Of a DNA stretch of 64,000 nucleotides, positions 61,890 to 64,000 are shown one piece after another. Source of the stretch: Afifella marina DSM 2698 (GTDB taxonomy: Bacteria; Pseudomonadota; Alphaproteobacteria; Rhizobiales; Afifellaceae). A model generated the notes under the pieces. The model was not told the DNA's origin and did not search any database. It worked only from the letters and a program-made list of their open reading frames with translations. The stretch is from positions 62,001 to 126,000 of the forward strand of contig NZ_FMVW01000007.1 in the NCBI RefSeq assembly GCF_900102695.1, in the 5' to 3' direction. The translations under genes and the position numbers were made by a program. The stretch's first letter is position 1; each line of letters begins with the position of its first letter.

Positions 61890-64000
<2,111 letters not shown>

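Overview
The window is about 62% GC chromosomal DNA of an alphaproteobacterium, most likely a free-living or plant/marine-associated member of the Hyphomicrobiales. This rests on the gyrB type, the ExoY/ExoF-style polysaccharide genes, the copper nitrite reductase with NirV, and many 4-base ATGA/GTGA gene overlaps. No CRISPR array, insertion sequence or rRNA was found. One tRNA gene, tRNA-Arg(CCG), is present. Genes at both edges are cut: a metF-like gene at the left and gyrB at the right.

Layout. 1-2.7 kb: a MetV/MetF-type methylenetetrahydrofolate reductase pair and an aldo/keto reductase. 3.2-11.1 kb: a tightly coupled nine-gene minus-strand operon. It combines a UbiX/UbiD prenylated-FMN decarboxylase system, an NMT1/SsuA-type ABC importer, a PLP aminotransferase, a two-cysteine maleate-isomerase-like protein, a DUF4392/glutamate-cyclase-like protein and a YhbP-like flavoprotein. 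It faces a divergent IclR regulator across a perfect 17-bp palindrome. This combination is my first candidate for an undescribed catabolic pathway. 12-29 kb: an exopolysaccharide locus with two glycosyltransferases, flippase, polymerase, Wzc-like kinase, ExoY-like priming transferase, ExoF-like export protein and a secreted glycosidase. It also carries a stand-alone NRPS adenylation enzyme, a carrier-thioesterase protein with a cysteine nucleophile, and a phosphopantetheinyl transferase able to activate the carrier. That is the second candidate system.

29.5-40 kb: a fructoselysine/Amadori-product (frl-like) catabolic locus. It has a FrlC epimerase, FrlR-like GntR regulator, FrlB-like deglycase and FrlD-like kinase, joined to a carbohydrate ABC importer and an FAD oxidoreductase. 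Three promoters share a GTC-n-GACAA motif. The solute-binding protein gene has lost a recognisable signal peptide. 40-44 kb: a 1256-residue RTX calcium-binding protein. 44-49 kb: a lipoprotein, a degenerate XRE-type regulator, a mandelate-racemase family enzyme, and an arsR-arsH pair with a palindromic operator.

49.1-52.7 kb: a small mosaic of truncated genes (AraC C-terminal half, phage-like fragments, HTH fragment) around a complete KAP-family P-loop NTPase, ending at tRNA-Arg. 53-56.9 kb: housekeeping and accessory enzymes (methyltransferase, AhpD-like, ArfB, HDAC-like deacetylase, MBL hydrolase). 57-61.8 kb: nitrogen-oxide genes (nnrS, DUF2249, nirK, nirV) interrupted by a full-length homologue of APH(3')-I kanamycin kinases. 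Then gyrB.

Functions come from motifs and remembered family sequences read by eye. No database search was run.
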